Part shown: positions 7,601 through 15,376 of the stretch, in pieces
How the letters are laid out: each line of letters opens with the position of its first letter
Numbering within the stretch: position 1 is the stretch's first letter
Program-made: the position numbers and the translations under genes
From: a bacterium
GTDB taxonomy: Bacteria; Ratteibacteria; UBA8468; B48-G9; JAFGKM01
Length of the DNA: 17,464 bases
Direction: 5' to 3'
Assembly: GCA_021160565.1 (NCBI GenBank)
Contig: JAGHCG010000223.1
Coordinates: 1 to 17,464, forward strand
Notes under the pieces: generated by a model
Told to the model about the DNA's origin: nothing
Database searches by the model: none
What the model saw: only the letters and a program-made list of their open reading frames with translations

Positions 7601-8119
7601 ATGAAGGCACACAGGACAGCAATGGCAACAATGCTTGTTCATGGAGTTGAGTTCTTTCAGGGAATTGAATATAAATCATTTCTGATGAATAAATTTAAGT
7701 TGCTGAAAAAATTACCTGGAAAATTCGAATTTATACCGAGCTGGAAGGCAAATGGATTGTTTAAAGTTGTTGGGAATGACCCTGATATTGATGTTGCTGT
7801 TTATAAAAAAGAGGATGTGCTTTTGATTATAGCGGCAAATTATTCAAAGAAAAAGAAAAAGGCAAAAATCTGGTTCGATTTTCCAAAACTTATAAATCTT
7901 CCTGATAAAATGGAAAGAAGGGTTATTGTTGACTTTGAAACATTTGAATTTCCAGGATATATAATTCCAAAGGCAGATACTCCAAGAGCATGGAGGTGCG
8001 GAGGTATACCTCACAATACAATGCATATACCAAATACAATGATTTTTAATATTGAGCCAAGGGATTTCAGAGCATTCTTACTAATAAATTTACCTGAGGC
8101 AAAAGGAGCAGGATTCTGA
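4613..8119 (+). CDS. Secreted GH123-like protein A: coiled coil, CBM9-like domain, DUF6067-type core
   Basis: 1168 residues, first gene of the operon. A signal peptide (about 1-19) is followed by a charged coiled coil (about 24-66) and a CBM9-like carbohydrate-binding beta sandwich (about 72-275, opening KPPKIDGIIDEEEWKDA). One or two Ig-like beta domains follow (about 280-490). The DUF6067/GH123-like N-terminal domain begins WLNNKIG (W494), with VGSFVP and NDKGWW further on. A TIM-barrel-like region (about 754-1070) and a small C-terminal beta domain complete it. Candidate active-site acids are Asp865 in GYYLDN and Glu940 in FADLAMGGE, both in positions conserved in protein D. GH123 enzymes remove N-acetylgalactosamine using an Asp-Glu pair, but the true substrate here is unknown. 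Exported, with no lipobox or anchor visible. The stop is 15 nt before protein B's start. Confidence 0.75.
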   Translation: MKVKKLFFISFLLFSFAGYPTEKDLFDEVEKWKREIEELEKKTEQAKKKLIEAMKRLNETKKKSQPEITELQFYIPKMKKPPKIDGIIDEEEWKDAILIPITAGIYGMMERPSSVFYVGWDPENFYVAQRLPMRKGEKPLRLNREPKHDNVYCGETSVEVWIDRRGTGSKGHRSRYQFMGNASGNKWDREEEFEIGQNNIMWDGEWEYKQRLTPDGKYWEAEIAIPRKTIYQPEPIKDGDIWYLGLATNLHRPWTFSGFYRWNICGIFKEKTPVIRMYHPERSLKGKKIVFDMYIKNTTDKKFEGEVIGALIDGRNKKKIIFEKRKKISLEPGEEVNIKFDEEVKQAKDKYPYRITIMVVSEGRSYYTWAYPIKYNDPNNKYGLNYVPEEAPFILKTFYNPLRNYLRVVVDKYDVPEKEKIKKALCYVLNSKNEKVGEGEIKKFPYDKGQIKISLPVLTPGKYLCKAELVDEKGNVKYSHSVSFEVKDLKEFPWLNNKIGEEDILLKPFKPLKVKRDTIYGYKKEIKLSGLALPSYVKAAGVELLSSPVKIIGKSKEKYFEIKPLRKKPRKIKVSETKVEYRGEGKGGPLRIETDYLLEYDGTAKIKIKLKPRKEKAEIEELKIVIPFKKESATHMMTVGLDFRGSCKAGYIPEGEGVVWSSKEVPYQKMTVGSFVPIVHVGNLNSGITWFASNDKGWWPSDKKAAIEIVRKGKEVLLVLNIASERVEFSGEREIIFGLCTVPTRPVSEYKKPSVVVSFGAAIESGRWNPEKTPNRNDAAHRVYPDDIEKFKKFAAAHHRYNEIIIPYTEQNQTNVWKHEYEYFKEEWRQTEDGGFIFCESSNDCMIYWTEKWIKEGKIDGYYLDNVCARINWNTHSGNAYYLPDGRIQPGFDLWELRDYVKRLRTIFQKYRNPAMICIHNTRFQFAPILSFADLAMGGEMPTPWPEGPDFMDMYPRDFMDVMYNPYLWGYKISHLYHFRWKNFKDVFGNYDREKAMKAHRTAMATMLVHGVEFFQGIEYKSFLMNKFKLLKKLPGKFEFIPSWKANGLFKVVGNDPDIDVAVYKKEDVLLIIAANYSKKKKKAKIWFDFPKLINLPDKMERRVIVDFETFEFPGYIIPKADTPRAWRCGGIPHNTMHIPNTMIFNIEPRDFRAFLLINLPEAKGAGF

Positions 8120-8134
8120 AAAAAGGGGGAAATT

Positions 8135-11100
8135 ATGAAAAGGTTTTTAATCCCTTTTTTCATTTTCTCTGTAAGTTTGTTTTCAACTCAGACATCTTTC
8201 TGGAGACCCTATAAAATGGATGATTTTACCTATGCTCTTTTCCATTTTGACAAACAGGATTTTTCTGATTATCAGGGGAAAATAAAAAATGTTGAGGTAA
8301 AAGGAGATGTGAAATTAAAAGAAGGGAAATTTGGAAACTGTGCAGAGTTTGATGGAAAAGGATTTATTGAGTATGAAACAGATGAAATTTTTCCTGGTGG
8401 CTACATTTCAATGGAAGCGTGGATAAAAGTTAAAAAGTATCCGGAGGATAAAGCATATATTATTTTCAGACCAGCAAGAGTTGATAAAAGTGCGAAATAT
8501 AATCCAGAGGTTGATAAAACAAAAGGATTTTCTTTATATATTGATTCAAAAGGTGGACTTCATATGGCAATTACAAATACTTTCTATGGAAGAACAACAA
8601 TAACTTCTTCTCCCGAAGGAACAATTCCTCTTAATAAATGGGTTCATATTGCTGGAATAAGTGCCAATTTCCCTGTATCTTTCAGAAGATTGTATTTGAA
8701 TGGGAAAGAAATAGTTGCAAAACCAATTGAGTGGGGTCAGGGAATAGTTGTTCATAGAGAGGAGGAAATAGAGCCGTCACCCATTTATATAGGTAAAGGA
8801 TTCTGTGGATTTATAGATGAGGTTAGAATTCACAGGAAGGTTTTTAAATTATGGGAGAAAGAAAATACAGAATGGACAGACCCGAAAAAAGAAAGAGAAA
8901 TAGAGAAAAAGCCTCCTTTTTTCCTCTCTTCACACACACCTGTTTTTTATTTACCTCTTGATGGAAACGTAAAACCAGAAATAAACAGAATAGGAGAAGT
9001 TAAAATTACAGAAAAAGGAGAATTTATTAAAGGTGGGGTGAGAGGTGGCTTTTTCAGAGGAAGTGTAAGTTTGAGGAAAGAGAAAATAATAAGTCTTGAT
9101 GAGGGAAGTATTGAATTCTGGTTTCAACCATATGGAGTTAATAATTACTCTGACAGGAATGTATCATTTTTGAATGTATGGCCTGGTTTTAATTTTTACA
9201 TATTCAATGGTGGAGGCCCTGGAAGACCTCTTTCAATATATTTCAGAAAAAATGAGGGAAATCTCAAATTCATTTCTTCTTCAATAGATGTATATGAAGG
9301 CAAATGGTATCATGTGGTTATAACCTGGAAAGGTGAGGAAATAAGAGTTTATATAGATGGAAAAAAGACAGCAGAAAGTTCAGGAACCAGTTTTCATACA
9401 AAATGGAATGAAGGATATGCAAATAGTGTAAATTTTAAAGGAGAATGGAAAGGGAATCTCTATGCACAATTTGATGAAATATACCTGTATGATAAAGCAT
9501 TGACAGAAGATGAGGTGAAAAATGCTTACTGGAGATACAGGGATAAAAGAAAACTGGTAAAGGGAATAAAAGTATATCCTGTTGAAGTTAAAGTTCAATA
9601 TTTACCTTCTTTTAATACAGTTTATTACAGGATAATTCCTCACACAGAAAAAGAAATAAAGAATGTAAGGTTAGAAATTTTAAATCAGAAAGGAAAAAGA
9701 ATATTTACCAGAATTGTCAGTTATTCTGAAAAGGAAGAAAAAATAAAAATACCTTCTCTTGCTGAAGGAAAATATATCTTTAAAGTTTATGCACAAATTG
9801 AAGGAAAATATGAAGAGGGAAAACCATTTGAGTTTGTGAGGAAAAAATTTATATGGGAAGGGAATAACCTTGGAATAACAGAAAAAATTTATCCTCCATT
9901 TACACCAGTAAAGGTAAAAGGGAAGAAAGTGGATGTTGTTTTGAGAAGTTATAAGATGAATGGTTTTGGTCTCTGGGATGAAGTTATAAGTAAAGGTGTA
10001 AACATTTTATCTTCTCCAATAACCCTGAATTACATAACTGAAAAAGGGAAAGGAAAATGGATAAGTAAAAAAATAAAAGTGGTAAAAAGGAGACCTGATA
10101 AAGCAATATTTTCAGCAAGAGCATATTCAGAGGATATTGAAATAAGGACAAAATCAACTGTTGAATTTGATGGGTGTATGAAAGTTGAAATGGAAATAAA
10201 ACCTGGAAAAAGTAAATCAGAAATAAAGGAAATGTATATTGAAATACCGGTAAAGGAAAAGTATGCTTCTCTCTTTCATGAAGTCACAGATGGACCAAGG
10301 ATAAACTATTCAGGGAAATTACCAGAAGGAAAGGGGAAAATATGGGATAGTACACAGGCAAAAAGGAATGGAAGATGGCTGAATAGTTTTGTCCCTTATA
10401 TCTGGATAGGGACTGAAGAGAGGGGAATTTGCTGGTTTGCTGAAAATGATAAAGGATGGATAACTGAAAAGGATAATGGGAAAAAACCATTGCAGGAGAT
10501 AATAAGAAAAGATGGAGATGTTATATTGAAAATTTACCTGATTAACAAGCCGGTGATTTTAAATAAACCAACTTCTCTTGTTTTTGGTCTTCAAGCATCA
10601 CCAACAAAACCAATGCCTGAAAACTGGAGAGAAAAATTACCATATATTCCGGGTGGTCTTGCTGTTGTCCCATGGGGAGGACTTCACTGTTCATATCAGG
10701 GACCTTATAGAGATGACTGGAAAATAGTTGATAAAATTCTGGAAGCAAGATATAAAGGGAAAGTTGATAAGGAATTGAGGGAATGGTTTATTGATTATGC
10801 CAAAAAGTATAATCCACCACCTCCTCATGGAACATGGTTATGGACAAGTAGTGTTTTACATTTTGCTTCATGGGCTTCAAGAGTCGGACCGGAAAAACCT
10901 TTAAGTGTTTATCAGGAAGAAATGGCAGCAAGTACTGTAAGAGATGAGTGGAAAACATATCAGGATGAATGGACAACAGAACCATTTCTTTATGAAAGAG
11001 ATTGGCCAGATGAAAAAATTTTCAGGCAGGGAAGAAATGCTAATCCATCAGCAAGAGTTAATTTCATAAAAAGTTATCAAGATTTTGGTGTATGGTTTGC

Positions 11101-11908
11101 AAATGAATGGCTGAAAAGAGGGGTTAGTTTATACTGGGACAACACATATCCTCATCTTTCCTATAATTTCAGAACAACAGATGCATATATAGCAGAAAAT
11201 GGATTAATTCAGCCATGTGTGATTATATGGAATCAGAGAGAATATCAGAAAAGAGTATGGAATTGCCTCGGATACTGGAGAGAAAAGAGAAAAGAACCTC
11301 TTGAATGGATAATACATATGACAAATACGTTGCTTTTGCCTGTTCATACATTTGCAACTGCTGACCTTGACCATGAACTTGGAAGTAAAAAACCATTTCC
11401 ACCTGACTGGTTGAGAACAGAAACAATTGGACTACAGGTTGGGAATTATCCTCTTTCTCTTTATCCTGTCAGTGGAAGCAAAAATGAAATAATAAAGAAA
11501 CTGCCAGAGGAAAAAAGGAAAAAAATAGAATGGGGAATGAGGATGGTTCATGAAATTCAGAGAAGAGAAAATAAATGGGAAAAAATAGTGAGAGAATTTG
11601 GATATGGAAAGAAAGATGTGAAAGTTTACAATTACTGGGGAGAAAATCCAGCAATTGAAGTTAACAATGAGAAAGTTAAATGGATATGCCTTGTAAATAA
11701 TGATAAAAAGGAGATTATGGTAGTTCTTGCAAGCTGGGATGAAAATGATGTGAATGTGAAAATAAAAATTAATTCTCAAAATACAGGGTTTGGAATAGAT
11801 GAGAAAAATATTGTTGATGCAGAAAGTATGGAAAAAATTGATATAGAAAACATAAAACTTGAAGGTCCTTATGGAGTTAAAATTATAAAATCAGGAGGGA
11901 AGAAATGA
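8135..11908 (+). CDS. Secreted GH123-like protein B with two LamG domains
   Basis: 1257 residues; AAGGGGGA (8123-8130) precedes the ATG. A signal peptide (about 1-18) leads into two laminin-G/concanavalin A-like lectin domains. LamG1 spans about 28-240, with FGNCAEFDGKGFIEY, then WIKV, then GFIDEVRIH. LamG2 spans about 268-468, with WYHVVITWKGEEIRVYIDGK and AQFDEIYLYDKALTEDEV. An Ig-like domain precedes the shared core starting WEGNNLGI (W574), with NSFVP and ENDKGW. The barrel region begins near 844. Candidate catalytic residues are Asp1002 (LYWDN) and Glu1081 (DLDHE). The 'PDGRIQPGF' loop of A and D is replaced by ENGLIQP. LamG domains often bind or shape sugar polymers, so target choice probably differs from A. 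It overlaps protein C by ATGA. The core assignment is confident as a family; the reaction is unknown. Confidence 0.75.
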   Translation: MKRFLIPFFIFSVSLFSTQTSFWRPYKMDDFTYALFHFDKQDFSDYQGKIKNVEVKGDVKLKEGKFGNCAEFDGKGFIEYETDEIFPGGYISMEAWIKVKKYPEDKAYIIFRPARVDKSAKYNPEVDKTKGFSLYIDSKGGLHMAITNTFYGRTTITSSPEGTIPLNKWVHIAGISANFPVSFRRLYLNGKEIVAKPIEWGQGIVVHREEEIEPSPIYIGKGFCGFIDEVRIHRKVFKLWEKENTEWTDPKKEREIEKKPPFFLSSHTPVFYLPLDGNVKPEINRIGEVKITEKGEFIKGGVRGGFFRGSVSLRKEKIISLDEGSIEFWFQPYGVNNYSDRNVSFLNVWPGFNFYIFNGGGPGRPLSIYFRKNEGNLKFISSSIDVYEGKWYHVVITWKGEEIRVYIDGKKTAESSGTSFHTKWNEGYANSVNFKGEWKGNLYAQFDEIYLYDKALTEDEVKNAYWRYRDKRKLVKGIKVYPVEVKVQYLPSFNTVYYRIIPHTEKEIKNVRLEILNQKGKRIFTRIVSYSEKEEKIKIPSLAEGKYIFKVYAQIEGKYEEGKPFEFVRKKFIWEGNNLGITEKIYPPFTPVKVKGKKVDVVLRSYKMNGFGLWDEVISKGVNILSSPITLNYITEKGKGKWISKKIKVVKRRPDKAIFSARAYSEDIEIRTKSTVEFDGCMKVEMEIKPGKSKSEIKEMYIEIPVKEKYASLFHEVTDGPRINYSGKLPEGKGKIWDSTQAKRNGRWLNSFVPYIWIGTEERGICWFAENDKGWITEKDNGKKPLQEIIRKDGDVILKIYLINKPVILNKPTSLVFGLQASPTKPMPENWREKLPYIPGGLAVVPWGGLHCSYQGPYRDDWKIVDKILEARYKGKVDKELREWFIDYAKKYNPPPPHGTWLWTSSVLHFASWASRVGPEKPLSVYQEEMAASTVRDEWKTYQDEWTTEPFLYERDWPDEKIFRQGRNANPSARVNFIKSYQDFGVWFANEWLKRGVSLYWDNTYPHLSYNFRTTDAYIAENGLIQPCVIIWNQREYQKRVWNCLGYWREKRKEPLEWIIHMTNTLLLPVHTFATADLDHELGSKKPFPPDWLRTETIGLQVGNYPLSLYPVSGSKNEIIKKLPEEKRKKIEWGMRMVHEIQRRENKWEKIVREFGYGKKDVKVYNYWGENPAIEVNNEKVKWICLVNNDKKEIMVVLASWDENDVNVKIKINSQNTGFGIDEKNIVDAESMEKIDIENIKLEGPYGVKIIKSGGKK

Positions 11909-14900
11909 AAAAATTTGGTTTAATCAGCATACTTTTAATTCTTTTCTCTGTAAAACTTTCTTTTTCACAATCATATCAATATCCTTTTGCAATTGTTCCC
12001 TACGTTGGAGGCAGTTCCCCCCAGATTGATGGAACTGTTGGTGAAAAAGAGTATAAAAATTTTCTCGCAATAACAGGAATGGTTACTTGGGGTGGTCCTT
12101 CAGGAGAATTGAAATCAGTTGTTCCATCAATTCAGCAGGTTATCTGGTTTCTTGGGTATGATGATAAATACTTCTATATCGCAATGAAATCACCAAATCC
12201 ACCTGAGAGCTGGCCACTGGCAAGGGTTAAAAAATATGATGAGAGTTTCAAAATTCTCTGGGATGACCATGTTGAAATTCAGATAGCAAAAGATAGAGAA
12301 AAAGCAACTTTTCCCGGAATTGGTTTTTACAAAATTATGGCAAATGCAAAAGGTTATTACTCTGATGAATGGTATATGAATGGAACTCCGGGAACAGAAA
12401 GCGAGTGGTCAATTGGTGGGAAAGTGAAATGTTCTGTAAATGAGAAATTCTGGGATATGGAAATAGCGATCGATATTAGAGCATTTGAAGAGGAAAGTCT
12501 TGATGGGGAAAAATGGGTTTTACAGCTTTTAAGGGCAGATGAACCGGGTGGAATTTATTTTGCTGGCTGGGTTGGTGAAGCGTGGATGTCCTGGAAAAAG
12601 TTTGGAGAGGTTTTGTTTGACAGGAAAGCGCCGGTTTTCAGGTTTCTTGATACAGGTAAACTTGCGAGAGGAAATATGGATTTGAAATTTGAAATTACAG
12701 GACAGACAGAAAAGGAAACGCCTGTTTTTACTTCTGTAAGTGTTTATAATTCAGAAGGTAAGAAAATATTTGAGAAAGAGGAAAGGACAGTTGCGGTTAA
12801 AGGAAAAACAGAAAAACTGGAGTTTACCTCAAAATTGTCTCTGAGTGAAAAAGGAAAAAACAGAATAAAGATTTACTCGTATTACACTGATGGGAAAGGA
12901 AAGAACCACTTACTGTATAGATTTGAAGCACCTATTATATATCACACAGAAAGTTACTGGGCGAAACATATAAAACCGTGGCTTGAAAGGAAACCAAAAG
13001 CAGATTATGAGTGGAATTTTGCTTACTGGCCAAGTTATAATGTGGCTGAAGTTAAGGTTGATTTTGATTTCTTTGGACTTGATAAAAAATATGAAAAAGC
13101 AAAATATTTTGAAGTTTATGTAAAGGGGAAAAGAAGAATCTATGGGAAATCAAAAGAGATGATAAAAAATAAGCAGGGTTATACCATCTTTAAAAATCTG
13201 AATTTACCCACTGGAGAGTATAAGGCAGAGATAAGAATTTTTGATGAAAAAAACCGCTTACTTGATAAAAAATCAATTTCTTTTGTAAGAAAGAAATATA
13301 AATGGGAAAATAATAAACTCGGAATTTCTGATAAAGTCTGGCCTCCCTATAAACCAATAAAAGTCCTTGGTGAAAGGGAATTTGAAGTATGGAACAGAAA
13401 ATATGTTTTTGGTGTAAATGGACTTTTTGAGAAAATTTTTGCTGGTGGTGGAGATGGAATGGAGAATATTCTTTCAGGGAAGATGGATTTTTATATGGAG
13501 ATTTCAGGGAGAAAAGCAAAAGCAGAAAAACCTCTGTTAAAGATAAAAGAAGTAAAACCTGGGAAAGTGAAATTTGAAGGGAAAGGAAGATTTGGAGATT
13601 TGAAATATGAGATTGAGAGTTTTCTTGAATATGATGGATGGTATGATTTCACAATTACTTTAATTCCTGAAAAAGAAAAAGTTGAAGTTGATGAATTTTA
13701 TCTTTCAATTCCTTTATGGAATAAAGTGGATACAATGTACATTCAGAGAGCAGGGGATGGAAGGAGAGGGAATAAGTTTGGTTCATTGCCAGAAGGAAAA
13801 GGACTTATATGGAGCAGTCAACAACTTTTACCTTTTGAGGACTGGGGAAGTTTTGTTCCAATTGTTTTTCTTGGAAATGGAGATAAAGGATTATGGTGGT
13901 TTGCTGAGGAAAAGAGAGATTGGGAATTGAGTGATAAAAAGGGATGCATTGAGATTTACAGAAGAGATAAAAACATTGAGTTGAGAATAAACATATTTGG
14001 GAAAAAGGCAGAAGTAAAAAGTCCAAGGAAGATACATTTTGCTTTCCTTGTTGATCCTGTTAAACAAATTCCAGATGAAAGAAAATGGGCATGGGGAAGA
14101 CTGAAATATGGACATAGCACTTATGGATACAGATATTATGGTGGGAGTGTTGATGGATTTGAAAATACTGATAAAGACCTTGAGGCATTGAGGAAAGTTT
14201 TTATTGACCCTGAATGGAAACCAGAAAAAAAACCAGAGAATAAAAGCAGTCTCATACATATGTATCATTTCAGAAACCATGCTTACAATTCTGTTGGATT
14301 GAAAAATCAGATGTTTGTTCTTTATGGTTCAACTTCTTTGACAGGTCTTGGACTTGATGCTTTCGATACATACGGAGGAGAATGGCTTGGAAAAACAAAC
14401 TGGGAGACACATCCTCAGACAGAATTTAAAGGATGGGTGAATTCACAGGGAACAAAAGAGTGGAAAACAGATAGAGAACTTACAACTGTTGGAGTGAATT
14501 TCACCCGTTCTTTTGAAGATTGCTTTGTCTGGTATCATTACAAACTTTTATCAAAAGTGCCTGTGAATGGAACATGGTGGGATAACAGGTCAATAACAGT
14601 TATAAAGGATTATGACCCTGAAAGAGGGGAATTTTACAAAAGATTTAATGTTTTCACAAGAAGAAGGTTGACAAAACGACTTTTCAATATTGGCTATGAA
14701 CTTGGAAGAAGACCCTGGTGGATTAACAATATGCATGTTGACTGGTCTTTCTGTCAGGTTTCCTGGCATGTTGAAAATGATTTTTACATAGACAATGCTG
14801 ATATGACAATGATGGAGCAGTTACCTGTTGACCAGTTCAGAGCATTATGCAGGATTAAAAGAGGAATAATTCATCGACTTGCCTCAAGAAGTCCTGCCGG

Positions 14901-15369
14901 GAATAATGAGCAGATAAGAAAACAGGGAAGGTCAATAATTGGAATGTGTTTACTCCACGATATAGGAAGTTATTTCTGGGGACCTGACAGATATTTTGCA
15001 GATGCCATTTTAAACCTTCTTGAAGAAAAGGTGGGATTTTTTGAAGGGGCAGAGTTTATACCTTACTGGAGAAATGAGAAATATTTAAAGATAAAAACAG
15101 AAGGAGTATATGCATCAATTTACAGAGGGAGAGGGAAAGCAGTTATTGTTGTTGTGAATGAAGATAGAAAAAGCAAGAATGTTGAATTTGAAATTTCAGA
15201 CAGCATCCTTAAAGGCAAAATTATTTCAAAAATTTATGATGGAGAAACAGGAATTTCTTTCGGTAAATACTATGACAGAAAAGAAAGAAAACGTAAATGG
15301 GGTGAATTTGGAAAACCAGGAATTTTTGGAATAGGCGGATGTGAAGTCAGATTTCTTGTTGTGGAATAA
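11905..15369 (+). CDS. Secreted GH123-like protein C with CBM9-like domain and divergent active site
   Basis: 1154 residues, last gene of the operon. Its ATG overlaps protein B's TGA (ATGA) with AGGAGGGA 4 nt before it, so translation is probably coupled. A signal peptide (cleavage likely after SFS, about residue 21) precedes a CBM9-like domain (about 30-260, opening SPQIDGTVGEKEYKNF). Beta domains follow, then the core beginning WENNKLGI (W467), with WGSFVP. The NDKGW motif of its relatives reads EEKRDW here. The barrel begins near 729; Asp893 in TWWDN fits the first catalytic-like Asp. The GxIQP loop is missing, and the FADLAMGGE-type segment is replaced by WHVENDFYID (954-963), so the partner acid is uncertain (Asp963 or Glu957). 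It may have another specificity or be a binding protein. It meets protein D tail to tail. Confidence 0.72.
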   Translation: MKKFGLISILLILFSVKLSFSQSYQYPFAIVPYVGGSSPQIDGTVGEKEYKNFLAITGMVTWGGPSGELKSVVPSIQQVIWFLGYDDKYFYIAMKSPNPPESWPLARVKKYDESFKILWDDHVEIQIAKDREKATFPGIGFYKIMANAKGYYSDEWYMNGTPGTESEWSIGGKVKCSVNEKFWDMEIAIDIRAFEEESLDGEKWVLQLLRADEPGGIYFAGWVGEAWMSWKKFGEVLFDRKAPVFRFLDTGKLARGNMDLKFEITGQTEKETPVFTSVSVYNSEGKKIFEKEERTVAVKGKTEKLEFTSKLSLSEKGKNRIKIYSYYTDGKGKNHLLYRFEAPIIYHTESYWAKHIKPWLERKPKADYEWNFAYWPSYNVAEVKVDFDFFGLDKKYEKAKYFEVYVKGKRRIYGKSKEMIKNKQGYTIFKNLNLPTGEYKAEIRIFDEKNRLLDKKSISFVRKKYKWENNKLGISDKVWPPYKPIKVLGEREFEVWNRKYVFGVNGLFEKIFAGGGDGMENILSGKMDFYMEISGRKAKAEKPLLKIKEVKPGKVKFEGKGRFGDLKYEIESFLEYDGWYDFTITLIPEKEKVEVDEFYLSIPLWNKVDTMYIQRAGDGRRGNKFGSLPEGKGLIWSSQQLLPFEDWGSFVPIVFLGNGDKGLWWFAEEKRDWELSDKKGCIEIYRRDKNIELRINIFGKKAEVKSPRKIHFAFLVDPVKQIPDERKWAWGRLKYGHSTYGYRYYGGSVDGFENTDKDLEALRKVFIDPEWKPEKKPENKSSLIHMYHFRNHAYNSVGLKNQMFVLYGSTSLTGLGLDAFDTYGGEWLGKTNWETHPQTEFKGWVNSQGTKEWKTDRELTTVGVNFTRSFEDCFVWYHYKLLSKVPVNGTWWDNRSITVIKDYDPERGEFYKRFNVFTRRRLTKRLFNIGYELGRRPWWINNMHVDWSFCQVSWHVENDFYIDNADMTMMEQLPVDQFRALCRIKRGIIHRLASRSPAGNNEQIRKQGRSIIGMCLLHDIGSYFWGPDRYFADAILNLLEEKVGFFEGAEFIPYWRNEKYLKIKTEGVYASIYRGRGKAVIVVVNEDRKSKNVEFEISDSILKGKIISKIYDGETGISFGKYYDRKERKRKWGEFGKPGIFGIGGCEVRFLVVE

Positions 15370-15376
15370 TTATTCC
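15363..15376. other. Perfect palindrome spanning two abutting stop codons
   Basis: GGAATAATTATTCC is a perfect 14-bp palindrome. Its left half holds the final Glu codon and TAA of protein C; its right half holds the same for protein D on the other strand. There are no intervening bases between the convergent genes. It is too AT-rich and lacks a loop or T-run for a convincing bidirectional terminator. Confidence 0.7.

Noticed and set aside
11432..11779. 115-residue minus-strand reading frame inside protein B
   Set aside because: Phe/Ile/Tyr-rich translation of the reverse of a Lys/Glu/Asn-rich gene; a shadow frame without ribosome-binding site.
13891..14280. 129-residue minus-strand reading frame inside protein C
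   Set aside because: Antisense shadow of a well-supported gene, with no promoter or ribosome-binding site.
15363..15376. Bidirectional terminator between C and D
   Set aside because: The palindrome is AT-rich, has no loop spacing and no following T-run on either strand.
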